From contig HG738140.1 of the NCBI GenBank assembly GCA_000499405.2, positions 434,001-498,000 of the forward strand: DNA of 64,000 nucleotides. Reading direction: 5' to 3'. Every line of letters starts with the position of its first letter. The stretch's first letter is position 1. The notes under the pieces are model-generated. The model saw only the letters and a list, made by a program, of their open reading frames with translations, searched no databases and had not been told where the DNA came from. Below are positions 38,601-49,676 of the stretch, piece by piece. The stretch is from Onchocerca volvulus (lineage: Eukaryota; Nematoda; Chromadorea; Rhabditida; Onchocercidae). The translations under genes were made by a program, and so were the position numbers.

Positions 38601-41030
38601 GAAGCGAGTGAGAAAGGAAATTCCAATGATTGAGCACATCTCAAGGCCAGTTACAGCTAATCATGAATCAACGGGTTTCCCATATAACATGTACTTTAGG
38701 AGTAGTGGATTTCATCCTCAGATTCCGTTTGGAGCTTCTGGAACTGTTTCCACAAATAAAGTATCCGTAACGGAAACTGTAAGTTTTAAATTTTCTGCCT
38801 TCTCAGATCACTTAAACTTATCTTATTTAATCCATTTGATGATATTGATGCAGTGATTTTGGATGTTTCCAAGTTACTTTTCAAATTTCAATACCTTTTG
38901 ATATTGCTAATTAATAAATATTATAACTAGATTTTGTTTATATTCGAATTTTTGTTTATCTGCCTGCCATTAATAATTTTATCATCAAATCCCGGAACTT
39001 AGATTTGATTCTTGGTTTAATGTATCTTTATGTTCAAATCAAAAATTATATCGAAAGAGAATGAGCAAATTTTGTCTCTGTTTTTACATTTTTCTCCTGT
39101 CAACAAAATTATAAAATATGCAAAATATGTTTTTGATCTTAGTTTCTTTTATTTAAATAACTTTAGTTACAAGCACTAATTTTCACATTGAAATCAGATG
39201 AAAATTATTACAGAAAACATGTGCTTCCAAAAATGAATGGAAACCAAAGAATTCTCAAGGATCATTTTCGAATAACTTATGGTATGGTAGTGATTCCGGA
39301 TTCGAGATTGAGAAACAGTCTTCAACTGCTGTTGCAATGCTTAACGAGAAGCGGAAACCACAAGCTAGGCCTCCACGTACATTTATGAACAATTCATTGG
39401 GTTCTGAACCTCAGGTAATTTTCTGACCTTTTTTATCCTAGTGATATTCGTTTATTCATTTGCTATGATTGGTCAGATATTATTATGACTTCATCTTTTT
39501 TGTCTAAATGCATGATTTTTTTTTTTTTTTTTGATGCTTCTTATTTTGAAGTAAAATGATGCCAAGCAAATAAATCTTCATAAAAAAAAAAAAAAAAAGA
39601 TTCGATGGAAGCGATGGATCTATTGATCATTTCAAAATAATGAAATTATATATCGGAAAATTTAAATGTTGAAACACTTCAGGATTCAGAAGGAAAAGGT
39701 AAAACATTTGGAAACAAATCAAACACAAATGTGGTTCGATACTCGGGAAAAATGAGACATTCATTTGGAGACGGAATAAACTTTGGAAAGATGGAAGCTA
39801 ATAATAAGATAGCAAAAAGTGATGATATCAGCGGAATTTCTTCATGCGATGGTTTTAATCCACATCGAGAATATGTATCACCAGAAGGAGTTTTTGAATT
39901 GCAGTCTACAGGGCAAAATTCAGCTTTTAGCAATTCTACATTTGATAAACTATTACGAAATCACGACAAAGCTTGGAACTCGCCAAAACAATCGAAAATC
40001 AGTGTTACTAAAAAGGCAAATTGCGGACAGCCGAGATTGAGTGGTGTCAGTAATGTCATTTTTAAACAACATGGTTTTGGTAAAAATAGTGGCAGTCAGC
40101 CTACCGGAGGTATGGTAGTTCATGATGATGATGAAAAAATGAAGAAAAACCATAAATTACGTTATGGATATCCACGAACATGGTTTGGATATCAATCCGT
40201 GAAATCCAAAGATTATCCTCCTTGCTCTTTTGAAGGAGTTTGTACAGAGCAGTCTAGTTCTAAACCCATTCGGATCCAAAAACGGATATTACCAGAGAAA
40301 AAAACTAACACTGCGTTTTCTGCACCGTTCACTCTATTAAAGAAAAACGATTTTCGGAATGTGGGAGCTGTGTTATTGTCAGCTTCTGGCGAAGGAGCAG
40401 AAGAATCTGAAAAAACGGTGAAATCCAGAAATGAGAAACAAGAAACGGCGACTTTATGGGAAAGTAGTGTTGTCGATGGATTAACTGAACAGCTCAGTAA
40501 ACAAAGATTAGATATTTCAGAAGAATCAAGTAATGTGAATAGACTGCCTGCTGCATATCTGTCACCCAATTCGATGGTTGGTATTATTCTAGCATTTGCA
40601 ATGTAATAATTGATTTCTATCCTTTTTTTTGTGTCTATATAATTAATAGTGTTTAAGTGGAAAATTCTAAACTATAGAAAGATTAAAATTCAGAAAATTG
40701 TTTTCGCTATAATCTTCAATAGATCGAATTCAATTCCAGGTTTTCCGAATGTTTTTGCAGATCTCAAAGGAAAAAATTGTGCCACGAAAACCTGAACAAA
40801 TGGATCACGGTACTTCCATCATTTCTGCTACAGCTATTGCAAGATCAGGTAAACTAGATGATATGAAAGAAGCGACCAAACCTGAAAACTATACAGAATT
40901 GAATTTATCTGATAGAAGTTGCTCTGCTACAAATACACGGGATTCTGCATCACCTTCGGACGTTTCTAGAACGAATAAAAGAAGACCTCGAAAATCTCGT
41001 GTAGTTGCAAATTTGGGATACGGCAGTTAG
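29608..41030 (+). CDS. xrn-1: 5'-3' exoribonuclease 1 (XRN1), 31 exons, 1,739 aa
   Basis: The cytoplasmic exonuclease that degrades decapped 5'-monophosphate mRNA. It opens [19 protein letters not shown], the XRN1 signature. Catalytic acidic motifs are YLDMNG (Asp35), [18 protein letters not shown] (Asp86), [26 protein letters not shown] and [10 protein letters not shown]. The tail has the PAZ/KOW-like and SH3-like regions ([30 protein letters not shown]), then a ~450-residue disordered end. Exons are 29608-29682, 30157-30288, 30397-30497, 30808-30905, 31248-31357, 31576-31686, 31768-31862, 32153-32237, 32310-32514, 32693-32868, 33053-33212, 33293-33378, 33499-33677, 33764-33920, 34120-34290, 34379-34497, 34618-34844, 35226-35313, 35493-35588, 35755-35920, 36131-36269, 36365-36490, 36672-36811, 36965-37050, 37230-37342, 37649-37827, 37985-38181, 38541-38778, 39214-39414, 39683-40576 and 40761-41030. 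All phases agree. Borders at 34844, 35226 and 35313 are least certain. XRN2 is excluded by the start and by MNQQRARR. Confidence 0.97.
35336..35412 (+). other. tRNA-like element (A-box and B-box match) in xrn-1 intron 18
   Basis: CTCGTTAGCTTAGTCGGAAG fits the pol III A-box and D-arm pattern (TRGCNNAGYNGG). About 45 bases on, TTTGCGAATCTC resembles the B-box (GGTTCGANTCC). The acceptor and anticodon stems do not pair well, so it is not an intact tRNA. It may be a decayed tRNA copy, the head of a tRNA-derived SINE, or chance. The strand is that of the boxes. Confidence 0.35.
36490..36585 (+). repeat. 48-bp tandem duplication copying the splice donor of xrn-1 exon 22
   Basis: AGTAAGTTTAAAG, a T-run, CTCTAGGAAAATGAAC and TTTTTCAAGAT are repeated directly at 36538 with one clear substitution (AAAG to AAGG). 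Each copy carries the same ATAGTAAGT donor. Use of the second donor would add codons that meet TAG in frame after 8 residues, so only the first gives a full protein. Confidence 0.88.
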
Positions 41031-42436
41031 GAAAAAAAGAATGATCTTTTATAGATTATTCAGTTTTTTCAACCTCAAATATGAGCGAAGAAAAAAACCA
41101 GTGATACTTAATTTGGAATCACTAAAAAAAGAAAGGAAGAATGAAAAAAATATGTTAGGTTCGATGGATTGCATGTAAACCTTGGCAAAGCATGCGACTT
41201 AAAAACAATTTTTTGCCTTATTATTTTTCTTTAATAAGATAATGATTCCAAACTTTATTTAAATATTTAATGATAATTGTAATTAAGCGATCTATGCCAT
41301 ATTAGTTGATTGATCATTATTATGAGGATGACAAGGAAAACATCTGTGATTACGCTTAAGTAACTATCTTTCTTATAATTTCATAATTCTGAATTTACAC
41401 AAAGCCTATTCCTTTCACACACACATGACAATACGAAAGGATCCAGTAAGCAAATGCATGCGATTGAAAAAATGGCAGTGTTATAGGTTACTTATCAGTA
41501 AGATTTACTAGATTATTACTATTTAAATTTTACATAAGGTTGCATTAATCCATAGAAGATTGTATTGTATATCTGTGAGGAAATCATGTTTCATTCTGTA
41601 ATTTACTTAATGCATTTGTGTTTATTTCACATTCAGAAACAATATCACGTATAACGTGTCCTCATGAATAAATCAATAAATTCCGCGATCGGATCAAATT
41701 TCCTTTCACTGAATGAATTTTTCCTTTCTATAATGGGATTGTTAGTTTGTCTCTTAAGATATGATTTGATAAACTGGTTAGAACATTTTTATTGTTTATC
41801 TCTTTCCCCGATCCGTCCAATCTTTAAATATGTCGCAAATTTCCAGTCAAATATTTCGAATTACAGTCCAAAAGTTGGAAATATCATTCAGTTGACGATT
41901 ATCGTAGAACAAGTTAGTTTTTGAATATTTATGGATTGCTGCAAAATTACGAAAGAAACGCAAATATTTATTTAATCATAGGAAAATGAACACATTAAAT
42001 GTTGTACCGGAAGGCGAATAATAAAAGAAAAATAATTTGGAAAATACACTTTTTAAGCCACAAGGGCATTATCATAACGAAATATTAAAAAATCTCGGAA
42101 CAAGACAAGAATATAATAAATGTTCAATAAAAGATCGAGTTCATGCACTCAATTATAGCTCCTATGGATTACTACCATGTCCATCATTACTGCATCGAAA
42201 TATTAAGGATCGTTAAATTACCTCCTACCGCTCCCCTCTCAGTTATTTCATTCTTTTTTGCTAAGAATATTACTGGCTAACATACGACAAGATAGAATGC
42301 AGTACAATGAATATCGAAGGAAATCATGACTTGGTTTATAACTGGAAGTAAAAAAAAGTTAACTCCCGCGAATTCTCGAAAAAGCCATATAAACTATAAA
42401 TTGACGGATGAGAAATACAGTTGCAAATATGCCAGC

Positions 42437-42479
42437 TACATATATATATATATATATATCTATATATAGATAGATAGAT
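42437..42479. repeat. (TA)n / (TAGA)n microsatellite
   Basis: Alternating TA of about ten units passes into CTATATATAGATAGATAGAT. It is non-coding and likely polymorphic. Confidence 0.85.
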
Positions 42480-43894
42480 TTCTGTATATTCGGTGTGATA
42501 TTTTCTGATCTTAAATAATCATCTGTCCGACTTATTGCTGGGTAATTCTGTTTTTTTTTTTTTTGCTTGCATAATTATAGAGACATCTATGCGTATCTGA
42601 AGAAATACCCTAACCTGAGTAATTTTCTGGCAGCAACAAAATATATAGTAACCTGATCGTAAAATCGTAAATCCATGGGATAAAAATAATTTCTAAGAGA
42701 AAAAAGAGAAAATGGAAATAAAGTTGGCAGCAACCAAAAATGCATTCCAGTATCATACCAAACATAATTACAGGAATAAAAAGAGGAGGAAAAGAGAAAA
42801 GAAAGAGAGATAAAAAAAAGAACTGATAATAAAAATACAACAGTAAAGGAATTCAAACAACATTATTTGTATATGGATGTATGGATATTACTGTTTACTT
42901 CAAGGTGAATGTGTATCAAGTACTGGCAAGCTTTTTGACGGAATTCAGGACTTCTTTTCTCGTTTAAAATGTATGGACAAAATAATTAAATAAATAGAGA
43001 ATTACAAATGATGGTAGAAAAAGAGAAATCAAATAGATGCTCAATAACTGAATTTTACAATGGCATGAAAAAGTAAGACAATTCACATGGATAAAGAATT
43101 TTCAAGGTATGACAACATTCTACAACACTAAATGAAAAATGATTGAAAAACATTGCCCCATTCCCAATGCTTCTTTCTACATACAATCTAAATTATCTAA
43201 CATAAAACTAAAAGTCATTTCATTCCCTCCACTCTCTTCCCTTTTTATATCCTTATACTTCCTTGGTCTTTTAAGATTTTCAATTTCCAGTATCAGAATC
43301 GAATATTCGAGAAGCCAATATCATGTTCCCGAAATAGCAGCAAAGTAATAAAGGGAATTCCAACTTAACAATAATGTTTTAGTGAATCCTAGAAAAAAAA
43401 AATTAAAGCATTTCATGAAATCAGTCTAATTTCATTCATATTTCTGTCTTACATATGAGGTATGCAAACGGCGAATATTATCATCGAAGCATCTTCCTGG
43501 AGACTACAAATACTAAACTAAATAAGGTGATAGCAAATATTGCTGAAGTTAAGATAGCTTGACAAATCTTTACAAAACTAATGATAGTTTAATTTGAAAT
43601 TATTCAAATAAAACTAGTCAAAACCTCGTGCTAATTAAATTATTTAAATGCTTCTTCAATTCTACCATAAATTCTCCCACAATACCATAATATATTATGA
43701 CTGAAGAGAAGAAAGGGAGGGACCACTGTTTACCCCAGTCCTCTGCATATAACAGACAAGAATTATAAAATAATATACATAAAAATGACAATGAATAACA
43801 TAAAACAATGATAAACAAGAAAACAAACGGAAAACTCTATCCCAGAGGAATGGCATTTTACCCAATACAGCGGTCTCTAGTATGAATTAATCAC

Positions 43895-43942
43895 AATAAT
43901 ATAAATATAATAATAATAGTAATAATAATAATGATAAGTATT
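43895..43942. repeat. Imperfect (TAA)n microsatellite
   Basis: A run of AATAAT triplets with single-base interruptions, followed by a TTATCATCATCACC stretch. It is non-coding. Confidence 0.75.
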
Positions 43943-44542
43943 ATCATCATCACCGTAATCAAAAATAAAATGACAAGTAGCGTTGTAAATTCTAAACTGT
44001 CGCAACAAAACGATTTATAGTCGGAGCTCCGACCTCGGCCTGCTGCAAACCCGTAGTAGAAACGAGATCGGTAGCACTGACTAACAAATTTAATGAAATT
44101 ATACTAATGAAGCAATCTCAACATTACTGAACTTCTAGATCGAACGAAACGAAAAGCAGATGCCGAAATCCTTAATCCTTTCGAGTGATTTTCTTGTTTC
44201 AAACAGTCCAAGCCTCGATACATTTTTTTTATCCGAAATTCTGTACGATGTTATAAGAAATCCTTTTATGGTTTGGTTTAAAAAAAGAAAAAAGAATTCC
44301 CTTCTCCAACTACGAACTTTCTCCCCTTCTGATATGAGTAATCTTTCTTCAGCAAAGAAAACAAAGGATGATTGAGGATTAATACTTTCAACACCACCGT
44401 CATACTATTATTCACTGGTTCGGATATTGAGGTTGTAAAACTGGAAGGAAGAAAAAGCAAAAATGAATAAATCAATCAGGTAGCGATTACGTAGAAGGAA
44501 GTAAATAAGAACATTTCATTCTTTTTTTTTTTCGTCTTCTTT

Positions 44543-47500
44543 TCAAGAAATTGGAACATTGGCTGTGGTTAATCCTTTTAGGCCAACCAAAACGGTACTA
44601 CTGGCAAGTGCGCTACGTAAAAGCGCATTTTCACGTCGCAGTTGTCCATTCTGGTTCATTAACAACTCTTTCTCACGCCGGAATTCCATAACCAATAATT
44701 TGGCAACGGACAAAACGGGTTCCTTCAGTGTTTGCTCCAACAATCTTTCTAGCGACGTTCCTACAAAATAATTAACCTTTACTTTCTTCCATATCTCGTA
44801 TTTGCACAATTATCTATCTAGCTACATATATATATAAATATTTGGATACAATGTGACAGGGATATAAACAATACGGGAAATTTCATTTTTGTTAAAGATT
44901 ATATCCAGCCTCTAAAACTTTTGGAAGAAAAAATATTTTCAAATATGATACCTGTTTTGTTAGTCGTACAAGTTGGTATATCCAAATTTGTAGCAGACGA
45001 TATTGGTGCATCTTTACTGGGAAAACTTCCATCGGTGACGATTGCGTGTTGTTTCATATCTGCAGTTGATTTATTGCTGTCAACAACTGGTACAGATGGA
45101 AGAACAGACGACTGCGTCTCGTAAACTGGTTTCCATCGAATATCCGATGCAATGTGGGAAGAAGGATTCGCAAGGATAGGTACTCTATACGATTCCGTTC
45201 GAGGTAGTTGTGAGGCAACAAATTGTAGTGCAAGAAGTGATTGTAGCTGAGGATTTATTAGTGATGTACCGGATGATTGACCGGTATAACAACCATTCGC
45301 ACCAACCACTGGTATTTGTAAGGGAAGAATTGATGAATCCTGAGTTACCGTAGCTGAAGTTGTTGGAGCAGCGGTTAAAGCGGTTGCTGCAACGGCTGCC
45401 GTTTGGGCAGCAGTATAGAGTTTCAAGATATGCTCGCTGATTTCGTTCAATAATGGCATCGATGATGCTGCAACTGTTGGACCAACTCCAGCTTCAACAG
45501 GTTTTGTTGATGCCATCGTCGTCAGATTGGCCAATTTTGAGCAATTACCATTTTCAAGTGTCTGAAAAAACTGAGAAATAAAAGTTGAAAAAATAAAATG
45601 ACACATAGTGAAAAGTTAAAAATACTTTATTTAAAATTTTCAGTTTAATTTCATTTTGGCTAATTTTTCACAGAATTATAATGGATAATAGTCACAATAT
45701 TATTGAAGTTTTCCTGTTTTCCATTAGTCATAAACTATGTGTAAAAAAATGTGATACAATTTTATCAAAAATCAGTGCAAAATCAGTCAAAAAGCTTGCA
45801 TGTCTGCATGCATTTCTCGAGTATACGGTATATAAAATCCTTGACTAATTATTCGTCCAAATTCGCAATCATTTTTAAATATCACACTGATCCCGATAAT
45901 TGTCTTTTTGTTCTATTCTGTTGCTCTTAAATTTTGCTAAAACAATTGGTTGAAATTTGAAATGGGAATTATATCGGCTAACTTATCATGCTTTAGTACT
46001 ACTCAAACCAATTTGCTCACTTCTACCAGACAGTCATACTGTACCCGTTCTTCTGAAAATGTTACTCCTTTTATTTTTTATTTGCGAATGAAAATGATTA
46101 TATTATGCTTACTGCAAATTTCTTTCCCCAAAATCTTTTATTACATACTTGCTTACTGAAAAGCCTACTTTTTTTTAATCTAATCTAACCATACTTCTTG
46201 CCCATTACCTTATCAATCTTCCTTATCTCCAATATTCACACACTAATCGATTGTTCATCCCATGGAAACACACTTATTTCCTTTTTCCTTTCTCACTCAA
46301 ATAATTTTCACATCTTCTAATCAACCAATTTTCCCTCACCTCCGTTTCACATCTGCATTTGTTTCTGCAAATGTTTTCAAGAAAGAAAAAGAAATTGGAA
46401 AAGATTTATCCCTTTAGTTTTAGATTGAGATAGATGGAAATTAGAAGATGTAATATTTCATATTCATCCATGCAATATCAAAAAGTTTTCCCGGATAGTT
46501 GGAAATCATAATTCTCGAAGAAATTCCGAAAACATAATAATGCCCATGGGATATCCAGAAATTTATAATGGAAAGAATAAGAAAAAATTTTTCAGAATTC
46601 ATAGGAAAAGCTAATAGTGAAATAAAAAAAAAAAAGAAAGAAGGAAATCACATGTAAATGGAAACTGTCTTCAACTATTTCCATAAGATAATTATTAGAG
46701 TGAAATCAAAACTATTCAGAAGGATCAATCAATCACTAAAACTTAATTAACTTAAATAAGTGATTTATTATCTCATATTAATGATGATAACAATGATAAC
46801 GATGTTATTTTGTCGTAGTTTAGTCATAAACATAGTGACATATGCTCTAGTTTAAAAGTTAAGCTTCCTGCTCTTTTCCTATACATTCATTTCGAGAGCA
46901 AAGTGAGCCAAAATCTACAAGAAATTATAAATATACTATGGCCACTTATTAAATTAAATATTTCAAAATCAAGTAATTGAGGATTTTCGAAATAATAACT
47001 TTACCGCATATAAGATGATGATAATCTTGCTTGTTTTTGTTTCTTTTTAATATATTTTATGTTAATAATGGTAATTTTTATCTTAGTCAAGAAAATTTTG
47101 ACAAAAAAATCATTGCATTCTTTTCCCTTCATTCTAGTCTAGAAATCGATTTCCCACAATAAGTGATAATAATAATGATGATGACGACAGTGACAAGAAT
47201 AAGTGTAAATTCGTCGTAAATTCAACAACCAATGCATTTTCATTTAAACTTTGATGCTCTTCGCAGTACTAATCTTGTACTACACAGTTGTTAGCTATAA
47301 AATGCTTAGTTAGTAGAGGGAAGGTTCCATATGCCAAATTATACCAATTTAACGAACAATATAGAAAGGATTCAAACTATTTTTCACTTTCTTTGCATAT
47401 TTGCTAACTTATTTATTTACTAAGACTATTAATATTTATCAAAAGAACTTCAAACAAAATAAACCGATCAATTTCGACGAACTTTTAAAATGCTACCCAT

Positions 47501-47854
47501 GAAAAGGAAAAAAAGAGCCATTTTAAATAGATGGAAGAATGCGATGGGCAAAGTACGAAAAACCAGTCCAATTCTATCACAACAAATCAATCCCTTTTCC
47601 ACTCCCTGAATTCCAAATTTTCCTTTTCTTTCGTAAGAATCAGTATGGAGAAGAAAGTGTAAACAATTCTGTTATCAAACTGTATAGCGTCCCATCGTCT
47701 GTTATCAGTCAACAGATAGGAAAGAATGAATGAAACGTTCCCAGTAATAATTTCCATTCCCGTACCTCCTAAATATGTATTTGGCAAATAGACAATGTAT
47801 TTCAGAATGAAATGGAAGCATTCGCTTCTTCAAAAAACGATTTACAATAAAGTC

Positions 47855-47938
<84 letters not shown>

Positions 47939-49676
47939 CTTATTTCACACAGACTTCTAATGCTACTTGAAAAATTTCCCGAATTCATAATAATTCAAAT
48001 TTAAATTTAAATTTCTCCCTCACATCTCAATTATAATTACTGACAATATGCATTTATGAGGAAGAGAATGAAAATCATTATTACTAATCAGTCAATCTAC
48101 ATTCAATTTATCATACATATAACACCTGTACCAATTTATCTATTCGTTTCAAATATTTATTTGTTAGAGTTACTTATATCGCGAGATCCTTTTGCAAAAT
48201 CTAAAATCCCTAAGCTTTTGCCATTTTAAAATTTTCTACTAGCTCAACTCTCCATTTAGCTTTCTCTCTTTACAGCTAATACTAATAGTTGATGGTTACT
48301 GATCAATGATCAATGATCAGTCAATGATGATCAACAATCACCAATGACAGGAATGACCAACGAGAGGATTAATAGCTTCTAACCAATTCCAAATGCAATA
48401 TTTCTTCCCACTAGACCACAAAGGGGAATATAAAATGCTAAAAAATACACTGATCCAAGTAACTTTGTATTAATTATTTTAAAAAATTAGACGTGAAGAA
48501 ATAAACTTTGAACTGAAGTTAACAAATACGAAAATTTTGATTCAAGTTTAAATTCAAAAAAGAAAAAAAAATCTTCATTAAAATTACCGTAAAAGCATGT
48601 GAAGCGGAACGTTTGCCGAGACGTATCGGTGGATATTTGTATAATTCAAGTTTTTGCAACACTTTCACATCATCCTCGCATGATTCCGGTAAATGCAAAT
48701 AATGTCGCCAATTGGATGAATCAAAGCCCCAATGGCAAATGCGATGAATCTGCTGAACGGAATGCGAATGTGAGACGAATTTTTCGCCGGTAAAAAGTAA
48801 CTTACATTGGGTACATTCAATCTGTTCATCACTATCCAACGACGGTATCAGCGTACCGGTGCAACCATCGAAGCAATCATGCATAACCGGAATTGTATCC
48901 GCACCATATGATGCAATATCGGTGGTTAAACGATAACCGCTACATTGCGGTAGCAATTTAGCAACCAATCGTTCCGCATCACTTTTTGTCACCAAACCAC
49001 AGCTATCTGCAGTCATCGGCATGACACCTGCTAGCTTCAACGTATCCAATTGTTGTTGACTTGCAACCGATATATGAATATTCAAATCAACGAATAATTC
49101 ATTGATATCACTGATGGCAACACCACGTAAAACAACGCTTATTATCTGAGGGAAGCATAAGCGACACTCACCACCGATCACAAAGCAATAGATCAAATGA
49201 CCGTTCAGACGGGTACTTTTGAGTGATGATGATATATGATCCGATGGTAGCAGTAGTGGACTTGGCTGAATCGGTAACACGCCACGGAAACGTGATGACA
49301 ACTCGTCAAGTAAGATATCATCCGTTGACGATGTCAACTGCGTAGCAACTGAATCCATCGATATTTCTGCCGTTGCTGCTACTGCTGCTGCTGCTGCTGC
49401 TGCCGCGGCTGCTACTGCTGCCGCTGAAACCGTTGCGGAAGTTATCGAATCGGACATATTGATACTACCGCATGATATTCCGACATTCTCATCCGCCTCA
49501 CACTTCTTTTTCCCGTTATTTTCAGCACCAATACCCGGTTCATCAGATCCGGTTGCTGCTGCTGTTGTTGTTGTTGTTGTCGCCTGTGCTGCTGCTGCAG
49601 TTGTCGCTGCTGCTACTTCAACAGTTTCACCGAATTTGATTGTCGAATGGGACGATGACAGGGCTGCAAGCGCCAT
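44543..49676 (-). CDS. Ski/Sno family transcriptional co-repressor, 3 exons, 638 aa
   Basis: A nuclear partner of SMAD proteins that represses TGF-beta target genes. Exons are 48588-49676, 44952-45561 and 44543-44760, in consistent phase. After an Ala/Thr-rich N terminus comes the Ski/Sno DHD domain (YCFVIGGECRLCFPQIIS, VLRGVAISDINELFVDL, MTADSCGLVTKSDAERL). The SMAD4-binding zinc domain follows (VMHDCFDGCTGTLIP, ECTQCKLLF, FVSHSHSVQQIHRICHWGFD, SSNWRHYLHLPE). The Cys/His zinc ligands look intact. Exon 2 is Ala/Thr/Ser-rich and disordered. Exon 3 gives a short coiled coil (LERLLEQTLKEPVLSVAKLL, FRREKELLMNQNGQLRRE), much shorter than the vertebrate Ski coiled coil. I take ATG 49674-49676; upstream in frame is only GTG and then TGA. 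The Caenorhabditis counterpart would be DAF-5, which is more divergent, so orthology is inferred. Dachshund is excluded by the SMAD4-binding domain. Confidence 0.94.
45562..48587 (-). other. Large intron 1 of the Ski gene
   Basis: A 3-kb intron between the zinc-domain exon and exon 2. On the + strand it has a pyrimidine-rich stretch (about 46180-46380), an uninterrupted T80 run (47856-47935) and diverged TGATCAATGATCA repeats (48296-48350). I see no coding exon with matching phase. Confidence 0.6.
47856..47935. repeat. Homopolymer T80 tract
   Basis: Eighty consecutive T on the + strand, i.e. A80 on the gene's sense strand. The left edge AAAAAACGA then TTTACAATAAAG then TCGTTTTTT forms a 9-bp hairpin. 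It could be a retrotransposed poly(A) tail, a true slippage expansion, or an assembly artefact. Confidence 0.9.
49370..49426 (-). repeat. Poly-alanine-coding GCN repeat in the Ski gene
   Basis: About nineteen codons, nearly all Ala (GCA/GCG mixed with Val and Thr interruptions), encode an A11 run before the DHD domain. A second Ala/Thr tract lies at about 49553-49613. Mixed codon use suggests a moderately old expansion. Confidence 0.85.

Larger units (their letters stand above)
41031..44542. other. Convergent intergenic region / 3' UTRs of xrn-1 and the Ski gene
   Basis: About 3.5 kb without a convincing exon on either strand; the short open frames lack splice context and protein-like composition. 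It contains an AATAAA at 41667-41672, a TA/TAGA microsatellite (42437-42479) and a TAA-rich tract (43895-43942). The right part probably includes a long Ski 3' UTR. I see no RNA gene in it. Confidence 0.55.

Noticed and set aside
39679..40569. Minus-strand open frames opposite the long XRN1 tail exon
   Set aside because: They are shadows of a long, AT-rich coding exon and have no splice signals or protein-like features of their own.
29608..41030. XRN2 (nuclear) instead of XRN1
   Set aside because: The start [15 protein letters not shown] and the C-terminal SH3-like region match XRN1; the XRN2 zinc-knuckle region is not present.
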